From: Symsagittifera roscoffensis
Lineage: Eukaryota > Xenacoelomorpha > Acoela > Convolutidae
Direction: 5' to 3'
DNA length: 64,000 bases
NCBI RefSeq assembly: GCF_963678635.1
Contig: NC_087065.1
Span: 75,341,345-75,405,344, forward strand
Shown here: piece after piece, positions 1 through 12,887 of the stretch
Layout: each line of letters starts with the position of its first letter
How positions within the stretch are numbered: the stretch's first letter is position 1
The notes under the pieces: generated by a model
Told to the model about the DNA's origin: nothing
The model's input: only the letters and a program-made list of their open reading frames with translations
Database searches by the model: none
Program-made: the position numbers and the translations under genes

Positions 1-258
1 GGTTTTATCAAAGTTTTTTTTTAGTCATTTTCAACATTTCCCATTTTTTGTGGCTTTCGTTTGTTTTATTTTTCTGTTTCTATTGTTCTAATAGGTTTTA
101 CCCTTTTTTATAATAGGATAGAGGTCATTATTTAAAGTTGGAAGTTTTTCAGAGTAAAAGCACGTAAGAGGTTTGTAGTGCGCGTAAATGACCTCTAGTC
201 TATTATAAAATGATTGTATTCACAAGTACCAAAATGATAAATCAGTCCCATTTGTAGC
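1..258. repeat. AT-rich flank duplicated at 26900-27157
   Basis: This non-coding flank matches 26900-27157 almost base for base. Its first ~35 bases also occur at about 23738-23770, at the end of a PLE block. It contains the 101-bp hairpin at 108-208. The window therefore opens inside a further copy of the arrangement PLE block, hairpin, BEL element. Confidence 0.85.
108..208. repeat. 101-bp hairpin with 22-bp inverted termini (copy 1)
   Basis: The two ends are near-perfect inverted repeats of each other: TTATAATAGGATAGAGGTCA.. at the left, and its complement with two mismatches at the right. The loop is ~57 bp. It ends 50 bp before the BEL LTR. It could be a MITE-like insertion or a structured part of the upstream repeat. 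There is no ORF. Confidence 0.7.
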
Positions 259-867
259 TGTTATATGCCAATTTGACAATTGACAACCTTCTCAGATGGC
301 TTCAACTTTTCACATGTAATCAGGAAAACTCCGGAAAAGAAATTGAAAACCAGAACTCAGCAAAAACAAATTGGGGAAAATGCAAAACAGAATTACCACA
401 CATGTGCGACCAACTAATTTATAATCAAATCATTGTTTAAAGCAAGAAAATGCTCAAGTACACCGTGTAAACTAGAAAAATTTACATTTTAGTTTTCTAT
501 CTGGCACTCAGATAAATTGCCAGAGACCACAACCTTGCTCTACCGCTTGACCAGGCTGGAAGCACAGTTTGTCTTTAGTGCCAACCAAGGAACACGCTCG
601 TTTTGCAGTTGCTTAAGGAAAAAAAATCGGTTTAACAATTCAGAATCCCCATAGCTTAACTTTGGTAAAGGAACGTTAACTTTACGTTTGGTTTATATTA
701 TTTTCCGCCTGTTTAAGTATCGGAACGAACTACTATCAAGCATTTGTAACTTTCAATTGCTTATTCTTTTTTTCGTTAACTTAGTTGAAAATTTATTTTT
801 TGCACCATTGTTCTTTTGTTTCGTTCCTTTTAAGTTTGGGTCTAGCTACTTAGGACAACAACTAACA
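259..867 (+). repeat. 5' LTR of BEL/Pao copy A
   Basis: It begins TGTTATATGCC and probably ends ...AACTAACA. Copies B and D have the same ~610-bp segment ahead of gag. Its first 242 bases recur behind every BEL 3' end in the window, which identifies it as an LTR. The end is inferred from the CA terminus. In copy D a TGG follows 4 bp later, a possible primer-binding site; copies A and B read TAG there. Confidence 0.65.
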
Positions 868-1082
868 AAGTAGGTCAAAACTTTGACTGGATACGACAAC
901 TACAGCAACTGCAACGACAACAACGATCAGCTACGACAAACTAGCCAAGAAAAATAAAACCACTCTCTCCTCTCTCCCAGAGAAATCTTCTCATCGCCCC
1001 ACTAGAGCGCCTCTTCAGACGAGTACAAAAAGCCATCAATGACATTAATACGAACTACAACATAGCTGACTCAGAAACCGAG
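868..1082 (+). other. BEL copy A leader
   Basis: This is the leader between the LTR and the first good gag ATG. The gag frame is open upstream into this segment (residues resembling APLERLFRRVQKAIN before the ATG at 1083). Copies B and D have an ATG at 7757 and 27847 (GCCATGAA) where copy A reads AAG. That ATG is in a different frame, so the original start may already have been broken. Confidence 0.5.
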
Positions 1083-2523
1083 ATGAAGAAAATTCTCAGC
1101 AATTTCGAAGACGCCACTACGTACCTTGTAGACCACCCGACTGAGCATGCCACTGCGGAGGATCTCATCAACCGCTTCACTTATATACAAGACAAACACG
1201 ACGACATCATGGATGAATTTAGACAGATGCTACAAGAAAATACAGCAGAGACAACTACACACAGCAGAACACTAATGCCACGACAGTTCAAGCCCCACAC
1301 ACAGCTGATTCAGTGCAACAACAGCCAATACTATATAGGGACTCTAGCCAGACGTCAACAAAATCCAGCAGCAGCCATCAGCTCGGATCATCAGCTCAGC
1401 AATCAGCAGAGGACCAAAACTCCTCAGATAGCCAAGATACCCAGCAGCAAGTCCTCCAGACAGGTTTCGAAATAAACAGACCACCTCTTCAACAAACAGA
1501 ACATGACACCACCAACGCGAGCCTCAGCCTCAACATAGTTAAAGAACAGCAGTTCATCTCAGCAGCAGATTCTCAGACATCAAGTAACGGACAGTCGCAA
1601 ACAAACTACAGTCTCATGACTAGACCCCCAAAAGTAAAAATTGAGCCTTTCGACGAAAATCCTATGAAATGGAGCATGTGGTTCGGACTCTTCGAAGCAA
1701 CAATCCACAATCAACCCATCTCGGACGCCGAAAAGATGACTCATCTGCAGACTTTAACGACTGGAAAATCAAATCATGCTATTTCTGGTTACTCCTGCAA
1801 TAGCACTATGTACAGCGCTGCCCTCCATGAACTACGACGACGATATGGACGACCCGACATCATCATCAATGACTTCATCAACAGAATACCGAGCTTCAAG
1901 CAACAGTCAACTCATCGCAGGGATTCGTACATGGAATTTTCCACATTCATCAGTAACATGGTTGAGACGTTGCAGACGCTTGGGTTCAAAGACGATTTGA
2001 ACTCTACAATATACATACAATTTGCCGTCAGCAAACTGCAACACCATCAGCAGCTTCATGGGACACAGTACATCACCGCCCAGAACATCGACCAGCCTAA
2101 CCTCATCGCCTTCAACAACTGGATAAAACAGTTTGCATTAGCATGCGATCATTTACCACCAATGCAACCACAGCAAATGACCCTAGTTTTGAGCGATCGA
2201 CAACAAATAGCGCCAAGACTTCGACACGCCAATTGATCTCGACCATCAACCAACCAGCCTTCACAGAAGACTTCTCAAAACCGGAGTACGAATGCCCGGT
2301 CCCCATGTCCCTTCGACGGACAAACTCACCACCCAGCATACTGGAGCAAGTATCAGAATTCAACTTTGGAAGAGAAGAAGAGACTCGTTTCGGAAAAGAA
2401 AGTTTGTTACAATTGCCTTGGCCAACATCAAGTGAAAGACTGCCCAATCAAAGCACACATGCAGCAAAAGTAATCAGCAACTCTACACGACGAACAACGA
2501 AAACAAAGAACACCAAAGTTTAA
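1083..2523 (+). pseudogene. gag: BEL gag, copy A (frameshifted)
   Basis: Three overlapping frames carry one Gag protein: 1083-1475, 1313-2236 and about 2143-2523. The middle frame holds the BEL Gag domain known as DUF1759 (PPKVKIEPFDENPMKW followed by helical sequence to about 1900). A Gln/Ser-rich linker precedes it. A zinc knuckle CYNCLGQHQVKDC (CX2CX4HX4C) is readable near 2406-2446 in a further frame. Gag would form the particle and bind RNA. The frame breaks are shared with copies B and D, so the lesions predate the duplications. Confidence 0.8.
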
Positions 2524-5500
2524 TCCAAACCAGCGACCGAATCAAGTCAACCATCTTGGCAGCCAAAAGAAGATATCAAGAATCAACAGCTCACTGCTGC
2601 TACTGTTACCAGTAACATTACGACACCGCAACATATACCCTAATGTATACGCCTTTTTTGATACAGGAAGTATAAACAGCTAGATATCGCAACCGACAGC
2701 AGCATATCTTCAACTGGAGGAAACGAACCATCAGGAACAACTTCTCGTTGGAGGTTTCAGTTCAGTGGATATTACAATTCATTCATTTGGAAATAACACT
2801 TTAGCGTTTGAACTAACTAATGTTTTAATCAAAGAGAACCTCAACTTGAATGCAGCAGAGCTCGAAAATTTGAACGAGATCTGCAGCCAATACGACCACC
2901 TTAAAGATATATGTTTTCCAGACTTCAACAACAACGACGTAGCCGTCGTGATTGGAACGGACAATGTTGACATCATCAGCCCGATGACCATCATCAAAGG
3001 AAATCAAAATGTTCCTCGAGCAGTCCTTACAGCCCTAGGATGGACAATAGCAGGACCGAACAACGACATTGGATACTTCTCACGCCACCAAGCAACATCC
3101 ACCCCAATACAGATATCAACTGACGACACACAAGTCTCGGATCTTCTCGCTTCATTCTGGTGAATTGAAACATACGCCACATCACCTGAAATAACGATGT
3201 CATCGGACGAAAGACACGCCATGCAAACACTCCTGAAAACCATATCATTATACGTTAACCGATATCAACTTTCACTTCTGTGGAAACCAAATGCATATAT
3301 TCCCAACAACTATAAAGCATCAATTGCTCAAAACAACCGGATAAAAATACAACTTGAAAAGAATTCAGAAAAGTTGGCTCTCTACCAAAATTAAATTGAC
3401 CAGGATCTCAGCAAGCACTACAAAAGGAAATTAGAGCAAGACGAAATACCTTCGACAGGATGGATTTTACCTGAACATGACGTAATCAACCCAAACAAGT
3501 CAGGAAAACTTCGCCGTGTTTCCAATGCCGAATCCAAATCTAAAGGAATTTGTCTGACTGATATGCTTCTCACTGGACCTGACTTGCTCTGCAATTTACT
3601 AGGAGTAATAACTCGATTTCGCGAACGAAAGCATCCCATCACTGCCGACATTGAAGGCATGTATATGCATGTTTCTGTTAACCCCGAAAACAGAAAATTT
3701 CTTTGTTTCCTCTGGGGAGCGGAATAACCCTAATTTTTTCGTACACTCGATTCAATTTTGGAGCCAAATATTCTCCTACTTCTGCAATTTACGCTTTGAG
3801 AACTTTACAATGCTGAAAGCCATTTACAATGCTGAAAGCCATCCCCACATCAAAAACTTGTCTACGAGAACTTCTACATGGACGACGTCTTCAAAGCCAT
3901 CGATGAAATTGACACCGCAGTGAAAATCATAGAAGACCTTCGACAAGTGCTACAACAAGAAAGCTTCAACCTGACGAAGTGGATCACTACGGATTATAGA
4001 ATTCTGCAAAAGATACAAGAAGAACATAGATCCATCACCGTAGACGAAATCATGGACCACAAAATCTTCAAGCGAGTTCTCGGAATAAGATGGAGAGTAA
4101 GTAATGATACACTCAGTTTCACTACTGACAAATTACACGAACTCGCCTAGAAGAAACCTAAACAACGGAACAAAATTCGCGCAGCTTCTTCAATCTTTGA
4201 CCCAATTGGAATAGCAGCACCTATTACTATGCGACTACGAATAATCAGCAAGCAATTTGGAGGAGAGGAGTGAAGTGGGACGACCAAATTACACGAGAAT
4301 TGATACCAGAACTTTCTGAGCTTCTCGACGAGAGAAACTATCTACAGACAGAGGAAATACCTCGACACTATTTTGGATACAGCTACGACAACATCGCTTT
4401 TCATGTTTTTTCAGATGACTCCTACAGCGCTCTAGCAGCAGTCGCTTATTTTGTATACAGCAACAGTGTCACTCGGCAAATCAGCAGCACCTTTATTCTA
4501 GGAAAGGCTCGAGTGGCTCCTCTAAAACAACACACCAAAACTAAATTGGAACTACAAGCCGCAGTTTTTGGTGCTCGCCTCGCAAAATTCATTCGCAGAG
4601 AACAAAGGATTGACACCAGCTCTACGTATATGTGGACCGACAGCACAACAGCGCTTCAATGAATACAGGGATCTGCTAAACGACAACAAACTTTTGTGGC
4701 TCACAGAATTGCACAAAGTTTGGAAAGCACTCAAGCGAGTCAATGGAAACATTGCCCAGGACCCCTAAACCCAGCAGACGACGGAACCCGTGGAATACCC
4801 CAATTGGAATTCAGTAACAAGTCAAGATGGTTCACCGGACCAAAGTTTAAATGTGAACCAGAATGCAACTGGCCAAAACTACAATTAAATGACGCCAATA
4901 CGGATACCTTGCAACCCAACGATCGAACTGGACACATGGATGAAATGGCAACAACCCCAGTGCTAGCTTTTCAAGCTTCCGCCGAAAAGACAGTACAAAG
5001 TTCCATCGACTACAGCAGATTCTCCTAATTGACAAGAATTCTCCGAACAATCGCATACGTGATGCGTGCCGCCAGGATTTCTAAAGATAAAGGACTACAC
5101 TCCCGCAACGAAAATCCGATCACCGACCTGACAAGCAACAACATGATTGCCGCAAAGAATTTTATCTTCAAGCAGACGCAACGAGACAGCTTCAACCCAG
5201 AGGTCAACGCATTGACGCAAAACAAACCAATCAACACAACTAGCAGACTTCGACATCTGTCACCATTTCTAGACGAAGACGGACTCTTGCGAGCAAGTGG
5301 ACGCCTCGAGAAATCTCAATTGGACTATTGCTTAAAACACCCAATTATCCTTGATGTAAACCACCCAGCAGCTCACCTCTTTATACGACAAACCCACAAA
5401 GACAACCAGCATTTGCCACGCCAGCACTGAAGAATATTCTTCAAAACGAGTATTGGATTCTCTGTGTTTGCGCACACATTGACAAGATCATAAAAAATTG

Positions 5501-6342
5501 TTACGACTGCCGACGGCAACACGCAACTGGACTACAGCCGGAACTTGCGCCCCTACCCACCTTCAGATTTCCGGAAGATAAACCCTTCCCGTTTCAAAAA
5601 ACAGAATTACATCTCTTTGGACCGTTTGCTTCGAAAACTGCAGGAACCTACAAAAAACTTGTTATAATGCCTTGCAGAACAATACGAGCCGTACATCTTG
5701 AGATGTGCCAGGTCCAATCAGCCGACGCCTTCACCAAAACCTCAAGGCGATTCTTCGCACGCAGAGGACAGCCAGCCAAAATTGTTTCTGACAACGAACA
5801 AAGTTCACCACAGCCGAAAAAGAACTCAACAGACACTTCGACGCCGATGTTACACGATAATTCTACGCCAACCATCAGATTGAATGGACCTCCAACTTTG
5901 CATGTGCTCCTCATTTCGGAGGCGTATGGGAACGACTCATAAGATCAGTCGAAGACTCGTTTTATGCCATCATAGGAAGCCAGATTCTAACAGACGACAT
6001 ATTCAACACCATTCTTTGCGAAGTTCAACACTTCATGAATGCCAGACCCATCACTACAGTTTCATCATCTCCCGATGATGTTGAAGCCCTCACTGCAAAT
6101 CATTTTCTTCTTGGCAGAGCATACGCCAGCATGCCACCTCTACAAATTCAACAGCCCTCAAGACTCAGTCGACAATGTAATTTCGCACACAAATCGCAAC
6201 CCATATTTGGAAACGCTTGTTGAAGGAGTTTATCCTAACACTACTGCCAAGACAACGATGGTCAAAGAAGACGCCGGTTATCAAAATAGGAGAAAATGTC
6301 TGAATTCTTCAGGATATGACGCCACGAGGAATCTGGCCATTT
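2524..6342 (+). pseudogene. pol: BEL pol, copy A (protease-RT-RNase H-integrase remnant)
   Basis: Domains appear in order across several frames. The aspartic protease active site FFDTGSINS lies near 2658-2680 and is followed at once by a TAG. The RT core is at about 3500-3725 (ADIEGMYMHV) and its catalytic box YMDD at about 3875-3886. The RNase H region spans 4270-4800, ending in the BEL-typical ADDGTRG at about 4775. Integrase zinc-binding residues are at about 5330-5520, the integrase core at 5600-6030, and a truncated DUF5641-type tail follows to 6342. The tryptophan codon before IQGSAKR is TGA (about 4660) in every copy. There is no chance of full-length translation. Confidence 0.85.
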
Positions 6343-6905
6343 AGGTGCTTTTTGGAAAGGTTTTAATTTTTTGGACTTAGTGGCTTTTGCATTTTCTATC
6401 TGATAGCTTGCAATGCTGTATCTGTGTGTTATCGCAATTAATGAGATGCTCTGCGTCGTCTTTGTTTTTGAGTTTTTTCACCTTGAAGGGTTTCTGCTAA
6501 GGTATTTTCTGCTTTGTTACCGCTTGATAAATTTTCTATCGATGATTTTTTACATTCGATTGTTTTGGCCACGTTCTTTGCAATACTAACCTTATTCATT
6601 TCGATAGATCCCCCCTTTTGACAATGCAATATCGAGGCAATCCATCTCAAGCGGCAAAGGTTCGGCAAATATCCGGGGCACAAATAATTTTTACAACAAG
6701 AAAATTGAAAACATGCTTTCCATCTCTCAAAAATTCCTTTGATCGTGAACTGAGATCCAAAGTGGCGTATAAGCTTACATGTAGTGATGTAACTCCACCT
6801 ATGTCGGCCAAACAGTCAGAAACTTAGCCACGAGGGTCGATGAACACCTCAAAGAGGACTCTTCAGTAGGGCAACACTTGTGATAGTGTAATAAGGAGTT
6901 AGAGT
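6343..6905 (+). mobile_element. Penelope-like element 3' fragment (PLE-1)
   Basis: This fragment matches the inner part of PLE-2 and PLE-3. It holds the C-terminal end of a PLE protein: the linker IFTTRKLKTC at about 6690, and the start of the GIY-YIG endonuclease (YKLTC, then in a shifted frame YVGQT near 6800, then RVDEH). It stops at ~6905, just before the hairpin of BEL copy B. The same one-base frame break as in the other two PLE copies follows the YKLTCS stretch. Confidence 0.8.
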
Positions 6906-6916
6906 GTAATATTTTT

Positions 6917-7017
6917 TTATAATAGGATAGAGGTCATTATTTAAATTTGGAAGTTTTTCAGGGTTAAAGCACGTAAGAGGTTTGTAGTGCGCGTAAACGA
7001 CCTCTAGTCTATTATAA
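6917..7017. repeat. 101-bp hairpin (copy 2)
   Basis: Same inverted-terminus element as at 108-208, again 50 bp before a BEL LTR. One base in the right arm differs (AACGACC for AATGACC). Confidence 0.7.
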
Positions 7018-7067
7018 AATGATTGTATTCACAAGTACCAAAATGATAAATCAGTCCCATTTGTAGC

Positions 7068-7677
7068 TGTTATATGCCAATTTGACAATTGACAACCTTC
7101 TCAGATGGCTTCAACTTTTCACATGTAATCAGGAAAACTCCGGGAAAGAATATGAAAACCAGAACTCAGCAAAAACAAAATTGGGGAAAATGCAAAACAG
7201 AATTACCACACATGTGCGACCAACTAATTTATAATCAAATCATTGTTTAAAGCAAGAAAATGCCCAAGTACACCGTTTAAACTAGAAAAATTTATATTTT
7301 AGTTTTCTATATGGCACTCAGATAAATTGCCAGAAACCACATCCTTGCTCTACCCCTTGACCAGGCTGGAAGCACAGTTTGTCTTTAGTGCCAACCAAGG
7401 AACACGCTCGTTTTGCAGTTGCTTAAGGAAAAAAAATCGGTTTAACAATTCAGAATCCCCATAGCTTAACTTTGGTAAAGGAACGTTAACTTTACGTTTG
7501 GTTTATATTATTTTCCGCCTGTTTAAGTATCGGAACGAACTACTATCAAGCATTTGTAACTTTCAATTGCTTATTCTTTTTTTCGTTAACTTAGTTGAAA
7601 ATTTATTTTTTGCACCATTGTTCTTTTGTTTCGTTCCTTTTAAGTTTGGGTCTAGCTATTTAGGACAACAACTAACA
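7068..7677 (+). repeat. 5' LTR of BEL/Pao copy B
   Basis: Near-identical to 259-867 and 27158-27767; starts TGTTATATGCC. It is linked to its own hairpin and gag, so it belongs to a duplicated segment rather than being a solo LTR. Confidence 0.65.
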
Positions 7678-7892
7678 AAGTAGGTCAAAACTTTGACTGG
7701 ATACGACAACTACAGCAACTGCAACGACAACAACGATCAGCTACGACAAACTAGCCATGAAAAATAAAACCACTCTCTCCTCTCTCCCAGAGAAATCTTC
7801 TCATCGCCCCACTAGAGCGCCTCTTCAGACGAGTACAAAAAGCCATCAATGACATTAATACGAACTACAACATAGCTGAATCAGAAACCGAG

Positions 7893-9333
7893 ATGAAGAA
7901 AATTCTCAGCAATTTCGAAGACGCCACTACGTACCTTGTAGACCACCCGACTGAGCATGCCACTGCGGAGGATCTCATCAACCGCTTCACTTATATACAA
8001 GACAAACACGACGACATCATGGATGAATTTAGACAGATGCTACAAGAAAATACAGCAGAGACAACTACACACAGCAGAACACTAATGCCACGACAGTTCA
8101 AGCCCCACACACAGCTGATTCAGTGCAACAACAGCCAATACTATATAGGGACTCTAGCCAGACGTCAACAAAATCCAGCAGCAGCCATCAGCTCGGATCA
8201 TCAGCTCAGCAAACAGTAGAGGACCAAAACTCCTCAGATAGCCAAGATACCCAGCAGCAAGTCCTCCAGACAGGTTTCGAAATAAACAGACCACCTCTTC
8301 AACAAACAGAACATGACACCACCAACGCGAGCCTCAGCCTCAACATAGTTAAAGAACAGCAGTTCATCTCAGCAGCAGATTCTCAGACATCAAGTAACGG
8401 ACAGTCGCAAACAAACTACAGTCTCATGACTAGACCCCCAAAAGTAAAAATTGAGCCTTTCGACGGAAATCCTATGAAATGGAGCATGTGGTTCGGACTC
8501 TTCGAAGCAACAATCCACAATCAACCCATCTCGGACGCCGAAAAGATGACTCATCTGCAGACTTTAACGACTGGAAAATCAAATTATGCTATTTCTGGTT
8601 ACTCCTGCAATAGCACTATGTACAGCGCTGCCCTCCATGAACTACGACGACGATATGGACGACCCGACATCATCATCAATGACTTCATCAACAGAATACC
8701 GAGCTTCAAGCAACAGTCAACTCATCGCAGGGATTCGTACATGGAATTTTCCACATTCATCAGTAACATGGTTGAGACGTTGCAGACGCTTGGGTTCAAA
8801 GACGATTTGATCTCTACAATATACATACAATTTGCCGTCAGCAAACTGCAACACCATCAGCAGCTTCAGTGGACACAGTAAATCACCGCCCAGAACATCG
8901 ACCAGCCTAACCTCATCGCCTTCAACAACTGGATAAAACAGTTTGCATTAGCATGCGATCATTTACCACCAATGCAACCGCAGCAAATGACCCTACTTTT
9001 GAGCGATCGACAACAAATAGCGCCAAGACTTCGACACGCCAATTGATCTCGACCATCAACCAACCAGCCTTCACAGAAGACTTCTCAAAACCGGAGTACC
9101 AATGCCCGGTCCCCATGTCCCTTCGACGGACAAACTCACCACCCAGCATACTGGAGCAAGTATCAGAATTCAACTTTGGAAGAGAAGAAGAGACTCGTTT
9201 CGGAAAAGAAAGTTTGTTACAATTGCCTTGGCCAACATCAAGTGAAAGACTGCCCAATCAAAGCACACATGCAGCAAAAGTAATCAGCAACTCTACACGA
9301 CGAACAACGAAAACAAAGAACACCAAAGTTTAA
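7893..9333 (+). pseudogene. gag: BEL gag, copy B
   Basis: Same three-frame layout as copy A: 7893-8219, 8123-8881 and 8953-9333. Copy B has additional stops: TAG at 8217 in the first frame and TAA at ~8879 in the DUF1759 frame. The zinc knuckle is at about 9216-9256 in the shifted frame. It keeps Gly in the PFDGNP motif where copy A has Glu. Confidence 0.8.
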
Positions 9334-11906
9334 TCCAAACCAGCGACCGAATCAAGTCAACCATCTTGGCAGCCAAAAGAAGATATCAAGAATCAACAGC
9401 TCACTGCTGCTACTGTTACCAGTAACATTACGACACCGCAACATATACCCTAATGTATACGCCTTTTTTGATACAGGAAGTATAAACAGCTAGATATCGC
9501 AACCGACAGCAGCATATCTTCAACTGGAGGAAACGAACCATCAGGAACAACTTCTCGTTGGAGGTTTCAGTTCAGTGGATATTACAATTCATTCATTTGG
9601 AAATAACACTTTAGCGTTTGAACTAACTAATGTTTTAATCAAAGAGAACCTCAACTTGAATGCAGCAGAGCTCGAAAATTTGAACGAGATCTGCAGCCAA
9701 TACGACCACCTTAAAGATATATGTTTTCCAGACTTCAACAACAACGACGTAGCCGTCGTGATTGGAACGGACAATGTTGACATCATCAGCCCGATGACCA
9801 TCATCAAAGGAAATCAAAATGTTCCTCGAGCAGTCCTTACAGCCCTAGGATGGACAATAGCAGGACCGAACAACGACATTGGATACTTCTCACGCCACCA
9901 AGCAACATCCACCCCAATACAGATATCAACTGACGACACACAAGTCTCGGATCTTCTCGCTTCATTCTGGTGAATTGAAACCTACGCCACATCACCTGAA
10001 ATAACGATGAATAACAGCGCTTCAATGAATACAGGGATCTGCTAAACGACAACAAACTTTTGTGGCTCACAGAATTGCACAAAGTTTGGAAAGCACTCAA
10101 GCGAGTCAATGGAAACATTGCCCAGGACCCCTAAACCCAGCAGACGACGGAACCCGTGGAATACCCCAATTGGGAATTCAGTAACAAGTCAAGATGGTTC
10201 ACCGGGCCAAAGTTTAAATGTGAACCAGAATGCAACTGGCCAAAACTACAATTAAATGACGCCAATACGGATACCTTGCAACCCAACGATCGAACTGGAC
10301 ACATGGATGAAATGGCAACAACCCCAGTGCTAGCTTTTCAAGCTTCCGCCGAAAAGACAGTACAAAGTTCCATCGACTACAGCAGATTCTCCTAATTGAC
10401 AAGAATTCTCCGAACAATCGCATACGTGATGCGTGCCGCCAGGATTTCTAAAGATAAAGGACTACACTCCCGCAACGAAAATCCGATCACCGACCTGACA
10501 AGCAACAACATGATTGCCGCAAAGAATTTTATCTTCAAGCAGACGCAACGAGACAGCTTCAACCCAGAGGTCAACGCATTGACGCAAAACAAACCAATCA
10601 ACACAACTAGCAGACTTCGACATCTGTCACCATTTCTAGACGAAGACGGACTCTTGCGAGCAAGTGGACGCCTCGAGAAGTCTCAATTGGACTATTGCTT
10701 AAAACACCCAATTATCCTTGATGGAAACCACCCAGCAGCTCACCTCTTTATACGACAAACCCACAAAGACAACCAGCATTTGCCACGCCAGCACTGAAAA
10801 ATATTCTTCAAAACGAGTATTGGATTCTCTGTGTTTGCGCACACATTGACAAGATCATAAAAAATTGTTACGACCGCCGACGGCAACACGCAACTGTACT
10901 ACAACCGGAACTTGCGCCCCTACCCACCTGCAGATTTCCGGAAGATAAACCCTTCAAAACAGGATTACATCTCTTTGGACTGTTTGCTTCGAAAACCGCA
11001 GGAACCTACAAAAAACGCTACGGCGTTGTAATGACTTGCATAACAACACGAGCCGTCCGTACATCTTGAGATGTGCAAGGACCAATCAGCCGACGCCATC
11101 ATCAAAACCTCAAGACGACTCTTCGCACGCAGAGGACAGCCAGCCAAAATTGTTTCTGACACCGGAACAAAGTTCACCGCAGCCGAAAAAGAACTCAGCA
11201 GACACTTCGACGCCGATGTTACACGATAATTCTACGCCAACCATCACATTGAATGGACCTCCAACTTTGCATGTGCTCCTCATTTCGGAGGTGTATGGGA
11301 ACGACTCATAAGATCAGTCGAAGACTCGTTTTATGTCATCATAGGAAGCCAGATTCTAACAGACGACATATTCAACACCATTCTTTGCGAAGTTCAACAC
11401 TTCATGAATGCAAGACCCATCACTACAGTTTCATCATCTCCCGATAATGTTGAAGCCCTCACCGCAAATCATTTTCTTCTTGGCAGAGCATACGCCAGCA
11501 TGCCACCTCTACAAATTCAACAACCCTCAAGACTCAGTCGACAATGTAATTTCGCACACAAATCGCAACCCATATTTGGAAACGCTTGTTGAAGGAGTAT
11601 ATCCTAACACTACTGCCAAGACAACGATGGTCAAAGAAGACCCCGCCTATCAAAATAGGAGAAAATGTCTGAATTCTTCAGGATATGACGCCACGAGGAA
11701 TCTGGCCAATTGGACGGATCACAGAAAACAAACCAACCGATGATGGCCAGACCCGCGTTTACAAGGTCAAAATAAGAGACAAAATTGTGTCAATACCAGC
11801 CATTAGACTAGCACCTGTTAGTCCGGTTTATTGCAATCAACCAGCAAACGAAGATTCACGACAACGAGAGCCTCACCCTAAAGCAGCCTTGCGACGGCAA
11901 CCATAG
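9334..11906 (+). pseudogene. pol: BEL pol, copy B (RT deleted)
   Basis: The protease DTGS motif is at about 9470 with the same following TAG as copies A and D. After the deletion junction at ~10009 it resumes at the RNase H end (IQGSAKR, then ADDGTRG). The integrase region is 10396-11450, and a DUF5641-type C-terminal domain (PRGIWPIGRITENKP, then RDKIVSIPAIRLAPVS) is readable at 11685-11906. It cannot encode a working polymerase. Confidence 0.82.
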
Positions 11907-12023
11907 CCAATAACTTCAACTGACACTTACACGACCGTTAAGCCAGCGTTTTAAGTTTTATAAATAGCAACTACCCCACCACTTTTTTCTTAACTTATTT
12001 TGCAACTGCAAAATGAAGTCGAG

Positions 12024-12266
12024 TGTTATATGCCAATTTGACAATTGACAACCATCTTAGATGACTTCAACTCTTCACATGTAATCAGGAAAACTCCGGG
12101 AAAGAAATTGAAAACCAGAACTCAGCAAATAAAAAATTGGGAAAAACGCAAAACTGAATTACTAAACACGTGCAACCAACTAACTTATAATCAAATGAAC
12201 GTTTAAAGCAAGAAAAAGCTCAATTACACCATGAAAACTAGAAAAGATTACATTTTCGTTTTCTAT
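12024..12266 (+). repeat. BEL LTR 5' part (truncated 3' LTR)
   Basis: It starts TGTTATATGCC right after a GAAGTCGAG purine-rich stretch, as expected of a 3' LTR. After 243 bp it stops matching the 5' LTR at TTTTCTAT and continues as NLR 5' sequence. The same break occurs in every other BEL 3' LTR in the window. Confidence 0.7.
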
Positions 12267-12507
12267 ACTAGCAAAACAAAAACTCAATCGATTTATACCA
12301 AAAATGTTTGAGTGACCAAAGACTGCTAAGTCGACTGTTGTAAGCTCTTGATTTATTTTTAGTTTTTTCGGTACACGTTTTTTTTGAGAAAAGTACTAGA
12401 TGGTAAAAATGTTCTATGTTCGAATCCGTCCAGCACTTGTTTTTTTTAATCGAAAGGGGATTTTTCCGTTTCAAAAACTGTCGTTATTTCTGTTTTTTTT
12501 TTCAAAT
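12267..12507 (+). mobile_element. NLR 5'-region fragment
   Basis: This non-coding segment matches the sequence upstream of the NLR reverse transcriptase at 13131 and elsewhere (GCAAAACAAAAA, then GTACTAGATGG, then GTTCGAATCC, then CGAAAGGGGATTTTT). It is cut and joined directly to BEL integrase tail sequence at 12508. Confidence 0.7.
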
Positions 12508-12770
12508 AGCCTATCAAAATAGGAGAAAATGTCTGAATTCTTCAGGATATGACGCCACGAGGAATCTGGCCAATTGGACGGATCACAGAAAACAAACCAA
12601 CCGATGATGGCCAGACCCGCGTTTACACCGTCAAAATAAGAGACAAAATTGTGTCAATACCAGCCATTAGACTAGCACCTGTTAGTCTGGTTTATTGCAA
12701 TCAACCAGCAAACGAAGATTCACGACAACGAGAGCCTCACCCTAAAGCAGCCTTGCGACGACAACCATAG
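12508..12770 (+). pseudogene. BEL integrase tail fragment (tandem repeat of 11643-11906)
   Basis: It encodes the DUF5641-like end of BEL Pol (PRGIWPIGRITENKP to RRQP stop). It repeats the end of copy B, making a tandem duplication with a period of ~864 bp (LTR start 12024 to LTR start 12888). Confidence 0.8.
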
Positions 12771-12887
12771 GCAATAATTTCAACTGACACTTACACGACC
12801 GTTAAGCCAGCGTTTTAAGTTTTATAAATAGCAACTACCCAACCCCTTTTTTCTTAACTTATTTTGCAACTGCAAAATGAGGTCGAG

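Larger units (their letters stand above)
259..6342 (+). mobile_element. BEL/Pao retrotransposon, copy A (dead, 3' truncated)
   Basis: The order LTR, gag (DUF1759 type), protease, reverse transcriptase, RNase H, integrase is the standard BEL/Pao order. Many frameshifts and stops make it non-functional. It is cut off in the integrase C-terminal domain at 6342, where PLE sequence begins, so its own 3' LTR is missing. It aligns along its whole length with copy D (27158 onward) at high identity, including flanks, so the two are duplicates of one DNA segment. Confidence 0.88.
7068..11906 (+). mobile_element. BEL/Pao copy B with internal deletion of RT
   Basis: Same family and same lesions as copy A, but about 1,445 bp are missing at ~10009. 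Sequence equivalent to copy A 3199 joins sequence equivalent to copy A ~4645. The whole reverse transcriptase and the first half of the RNase H region are lost. Unlike copy A, it keeps the complete integrase C-terminal tail (to 11906) and is followed by an LTR start at 12024. Confidence 0.85.

Noticed and set aside
688-873. 61-codon hydrophobic ORF inside the BEL 5' LTR (repeated at 7498 and 27588)
   Set aside because: It starts at TTG, lies in LTR sequence and is copied only because the LTR is. The hydrophobicity comes from T-rich DNA.
2112-2447. Minus-strand ORF of 111 codons in BEL gag, repeated at 8922 and 29012
   Set aside because: Antisense shadow conserved only because the gag DNA is duplicated.
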